39,635 nucleotides of DNA from Nemertoderma westbladi (taxonomy: Eukaryota > Xenacoelomorpha > Nemertodermatida > Nemertodermatidae), in the NCBI GenBank assembly GCA_032718475.1, contig JAUCBJ010002489.1, forward strand, positions 1-39,635, in the 5' to 3' direction. The first letter of the stretch is position 1. Every line of letters starts with the position of its first letter. This document shows, one piece after another, positions 33,887 through 39,635 of the stretch. The notes under the pieces were generated by a model. The model worked only from the letters and a program-made list of their open reading frames with translations, was not told where the DNA came from and searched no databases. Made by a program: the position numbers and the translations under genes.

Positions 33887-34185
33887 TAAGAAGTGTGTTT
33901 GTAAGTTAGCATTATGGCCATTCCATACTCTTGAGTGTTTAAGTGTGTTTGAAAAGTACCAATTCCCATAATGCCGCTAAGGGGGGCCAAGTTTTTTATA
34001 CACATGACACACTGGACTGCAAAAGTGGTAAAACGCTAACTTGTGGGAAATGGTCTAAAAAACGTTTTGACAAAGTTTCAGATTGCAAGGACCACGAGTT
34101 AGCACTTTGAGTTAGCACTTTGGAAAAGTTAGCACAATAGCGGAAAAAGAGCTTGCAAAGTTAGCCCTTTGGTATATTTGCCAAC

Positions 34186-34190
34186 ACGCA

Positions 34191-34222
<32 letters not shown>

Positions 34223-34226
34223 CACA
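34186..34226. repeat. (ACGC)n tract 3, resumed satellite
   Basis: Short remainder of the tract broken by the 5.5-kb insertion, ending in (CA)n as the other tracts do. Confidence 0.9.
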
Positions 34227-34608
34227 GACTTTTGAAAAACGGCCATAGTATAATTATATCAGTTCGCTGATGGCTCGCCATTCGTGTCTCGCCCCACATT
34301 GATATTTGGAACAGAAAAACAATAATTTATTTCACTCTTTCAACAAACCAGAGAGACTCATAGCTGCAGTGAAAATTAACATCCTGACGTTACTTTAGTA
34401 ATAATATTAATATCATTGAATAACCCGATACCTAATCACACACACACCTCCAGTCAGCCAGTTCTATGGAGAGTGAGTGAATGGATAGGGAATTAATGCT
34501 ATCCTACCAGCAGCAGTCTGCCTCTAACAAGCCACCGTCAGCCAGTTCTATGGAGAGTGAGTGAATGGATAGGGAATTAATGCTATCCTACCAGCAGCAG
34601 TCTGCCTC
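34227..34608. repeat. 382-bp satellite unit, copy 2
   Basis: Same length and, by eye, the same sequence as copy 1. Confidence 0.95.
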
Positions 34609-35858
<1,250 letters not shown>

Positions 35859-36240
35859 GACTTTTGAAAAACGGCCATAGTATAATTATATCAGTTCGCT
35901 GATGGCTCGCCATTCGTGTCTCGCCCCACATTGATATTTGGAACAGAAAAACAATAATTTATTTCACTCTTTCAACAAACCAGAGAGACTCATAGCTGCA
36001 GTGAAAATTAACATCCTGACGTTACTTTAGTAATAATATTAATATCATTGAATAACCCGATACCTAATCACACACACACCTCCAGTCAGCCAGTTCTATG
36101 GAGAGTGAGTGAATGGATAGGGAATTAATGCTATCCTACCAGCAGCAGTCTGCCTCTAACAAGCCACCGTCAGCCAGTTCTATGGAGAGTGAGTGAATGG
36201 ATAGGGAATTAATGCTATCCTACCAGCAGCAGTCTGCCTC
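35859..36240. repeat. 382-bp satellite unit, copy 3
   Basis: Full copy, apparently identical to copies 1 and 2. Confidence 0.95.
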
Positions 36241-36803
<563 letters not shown>

Positions 36804-37185
36804 GACTTTTGAAAAACGGCCATAGTATAATTATATCAGTTCGCTGATGGCTCGCCATTCGTGTCTCGCCCCACATTGATATTTGGAACAGAAAAACAAT
36901 AATTTATTTCACTCTTTCAACAAACCAGAGAGACTCATAGCTGCAGTGAAAATTAACATCCTGACGTTACTTTAGTAATAATATTAATATCATTGAATAA
37001 CCCGATACCTAATCACACACACACCTCCAGTCAGCCAGTTCTATGGAGAGTGAGTGAATGGATAGGGAATTAATGCTATCCTACCAGCAGCAGTCTGCCT
37101 CTAACAAGCCACCGTCAGCCAGTTCTATGGAGAGTGAGTGAATGGATAGGGAATTAATGCTATCCTACCAGCAGCAGTCTGCCTC
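36804..37185. repeat. 382-bp satellite unit, copy 4
   Basis: Full copy. Confidence 0.95.
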
Positions 37186-37233
37186 GCACGCACGCACGCA
37201 CGCACGCATGCACGCACGGCCGCACGCACGCAT

Positions 37234-37319
<86 letters not shown>

Positions 37320-37368
37320 GCGCACGCACACACGCACGCACGCACGCACGCACGCATGCACACACGCA

Positions 37369-37400
<32 letters not shown>

Positions 37401-37408
37401 CACACACA
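37186..37408. repeat. (ACGC)n tract 6, variant-rich
   Basis: Short tract with CGCGCG and ATGCACAC variants. The same variants recur in tract 9, about 2.09 kb later. Confidence 0.96.
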
Positions 37409-37579
37409 GACTTTTGAAAAACGGCCATAGTATAATTATATCAGTTCGCTGATGGCTCGCCATTCGTGTCTCGCCCCACATTGATATTTGGAACAGAAAA
37501 ACAATAATTTATTTCACTCTTTCAACAAACCAGAGAGACTCATAGCTCTTATGTCTCTGTGTCATGAGAAAGTGTCAGT
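37409..37579. repeat. 382-bp satellite unit, truncated copy 5
   Basis: Identical to the others up to ACTCATAGCT. Then it diverges (CTTATGTCTCTGTGTCATG) and runs straight into (ACGC)n, losing the last ~230 bp including the 84-bp duplication. Confidence 0.93.
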
Positions 37580-38124
<545 letters not shown>

Positions 38125-38506
38125 GACTTTTGAAAAACGGCCATAGTATAATTATATCAGTTCGCTGATGGCTCGCCATTCGTGTCTCGCCCCACATTGA
38201 TATTTGGAACAGAAAAACAATAATTTATTTCACTCTTTCAACAAACCAGAGAGACTCATAGCTGCAGTGAAAATTAACATCCTGACGTTACTTTAGTAAT
38301 AATATTAATATCATTGAATAACCCGATACCTAATCACACACACACCTCCAGTCAGCCAGTTCTATGGAGAGTGAGTGAATGGATAGGGAATTAATGCTAT
38401 CCTACCAGCAGCAGTCTGCCTCTAACAAGCCACCGTCAGCCAGTTCTATGGAGAGTGAGTGAATGGATAGGGAATTAATGCTATCCTACCAGCAGCAGTC
38501 TGCCTC
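38125..38506. repeat. 382-bp satellite unit, copy 6
   Basis: Full copy. Confidence 0.95.
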
Positions 38507-38897
<391 letters not shown>

Positions 38898-39279
38898 GAC
38901 TTTTGAAAAACGGCCATAGTATAATTATATCAGTTCGCTGATGGCTCGCCATTCGTGTCTCGCCCCACATTGATATTTGGAACAGAAAAACAATAATTTA
39001 TTTCACTCTTTCAACAAACCAGAGAGACTCATAGCTGCAGTGAAAATTAACATCCTGACGTTACTTTAGTAATAATATTAATATCATTGAATAACCCGAT
39101 ACCTAATCACACACACACCTCCAGTCAGCCAGTTCTATGGAGAGTGAGTGAATGGATAGGGAATTAATGCTATCCTACCAGCAGCAGTCTGCCTCTAACA
39201 AGCCACCGTCAGCCAGTTCTATGGAGAGTGAGTGAATGGATAGGGAATTAATGCTATCCTACCAGCAGCAGTCTGCCTC
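38898..39279. repeat. 382-bp satellite unit, copy 7
   Basis: Full copy. Confidence 0.95.
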
Positions 39280-39319
39280 GCACGCACGCACGCATGCACG
39301 CACGGCCGCACGCACGCAT

Positions 39320-39405
<86 letters not shown>

Positions 39406-39454
39406 GCGCACGCACACACGCACGCACGCACGCACGCACGCATGCACACACGCA

Positions 39455-39486
<32 letters not shown>

Positions 39487-39494
39487 CACACACA
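39280..39494. repeat. (ACGC)n tract 9, variant-rich
   Basis: Same CGCGCG and ATGCACAC variants as tract 6. Confidence 0.96.
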
Positions 39495-39635
39495 GACTTT
39501 TGAAAAACGGCCATAGTATAATTATATCAGTTCGCTGATGGCTCGCCATTCGTGTCTCGCCCCACATTGATATTTGGAACAGAAAAACAATAATTTATTT
39601 CACTCTTTCAACAAACCAGAGAGACTCATAGCTCT
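39495..39635. repeat. 382-bp satellite unit, copy 8, cut by window end
   Basis: Ends CATAGCTCT, the text specific to truncated copy 5 (others read CATAGCTGC), so it starts a second higher-order period. Confidence 0.9.

Larger units (their letters stand above)
28664..34185. mobile_element. 5.5-kb composite insertion in the satellite, inverted ends
   Basis: (ACGC)n stops at 28663 and resumes at 34186 with the remaining tract and its CA end. Left-end GCTCTTTTTC (28697-28706) and GTGCTAACT (28714-28722) are matched inverted, with identical 7-base spacing, at 34143-34152 and 34127-34135. GTGCTAAC/GTTAGCAC is repeated near both ends. The ends may be those of an undetermined DNA transposon that later received other elements. 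No transposase is seen, so the call is tentative. Confidence 0.5.

Overview
This window is animal nuclear DNA. It holds eight consecutive exons of a minus-strand beta-spectrin gene, with GT-AG introns, non-LTR retrotransposon remains, a hAT-type DNA transposon, tRNA-derived elements and long satellites. There is no bacterial operon and no CRISPR. The protein is clearly related to animal non-muscle beta-spectrin but diverged from the vertebrate proteins, so an invertebrate is likely. The intron minisatellites recall those I remember from amphioxus, which makes a cephalochordate one candidate; the sequence alone does not prove it.

Region 1 (1-16624): beta-spectrin exons in gene order from high to low coordinates (16399-16624, 15874-16111, 15370-15575, 12417-12599, 12078-12263, 11630-11833, 10808-11188, 1290-1873). 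Reading phases agree across every junction and code for about 735 residues of spectrin repeats. Three introns are mostly minisatellite (30-bp, 34-bp and 41-bp units). In each, the array starts at the 5' splice site, and every unit is a copy of the last 11-20 nt of the exon plus the first 10-30 nt of the intron. This is the most interesting signal in the window.

Region 2 (17281-24624): a decayed APE-type non-LTR retrotransposon. It has a SAP-like ORF with 15-residue repeats, a ULP1/C48-like cysteine-protease ORF, an exonuclease-endonuclease-phosphatase ORF, and a truncated reverse transcriptase with YADN in place of YADD. It ends in two small hairpins and an ATT microsatellite. A second LINE remnant lies at 24662-24960.

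Region 3 (26539-39635): a satellite of (ACGC)n tracts alternating with a 382-bp unit, partly ordered in a ~2.09-kb higher-order repeat. It is broken by a 5.5-kb composite insertion (about 28664-34185). That insertion holds LINE reverse-transcriptase pieces, a double palindrome, a tRNA-like sequence joined to a type-I hammerhead ribozyme, and a hAT-type element carrying a nested foldback element.

No spectrin exon is seen above 16624, and the exon there begins inside a codon. Regions 2 and 3 therefore probably lie in one intron of at least 23 kb.
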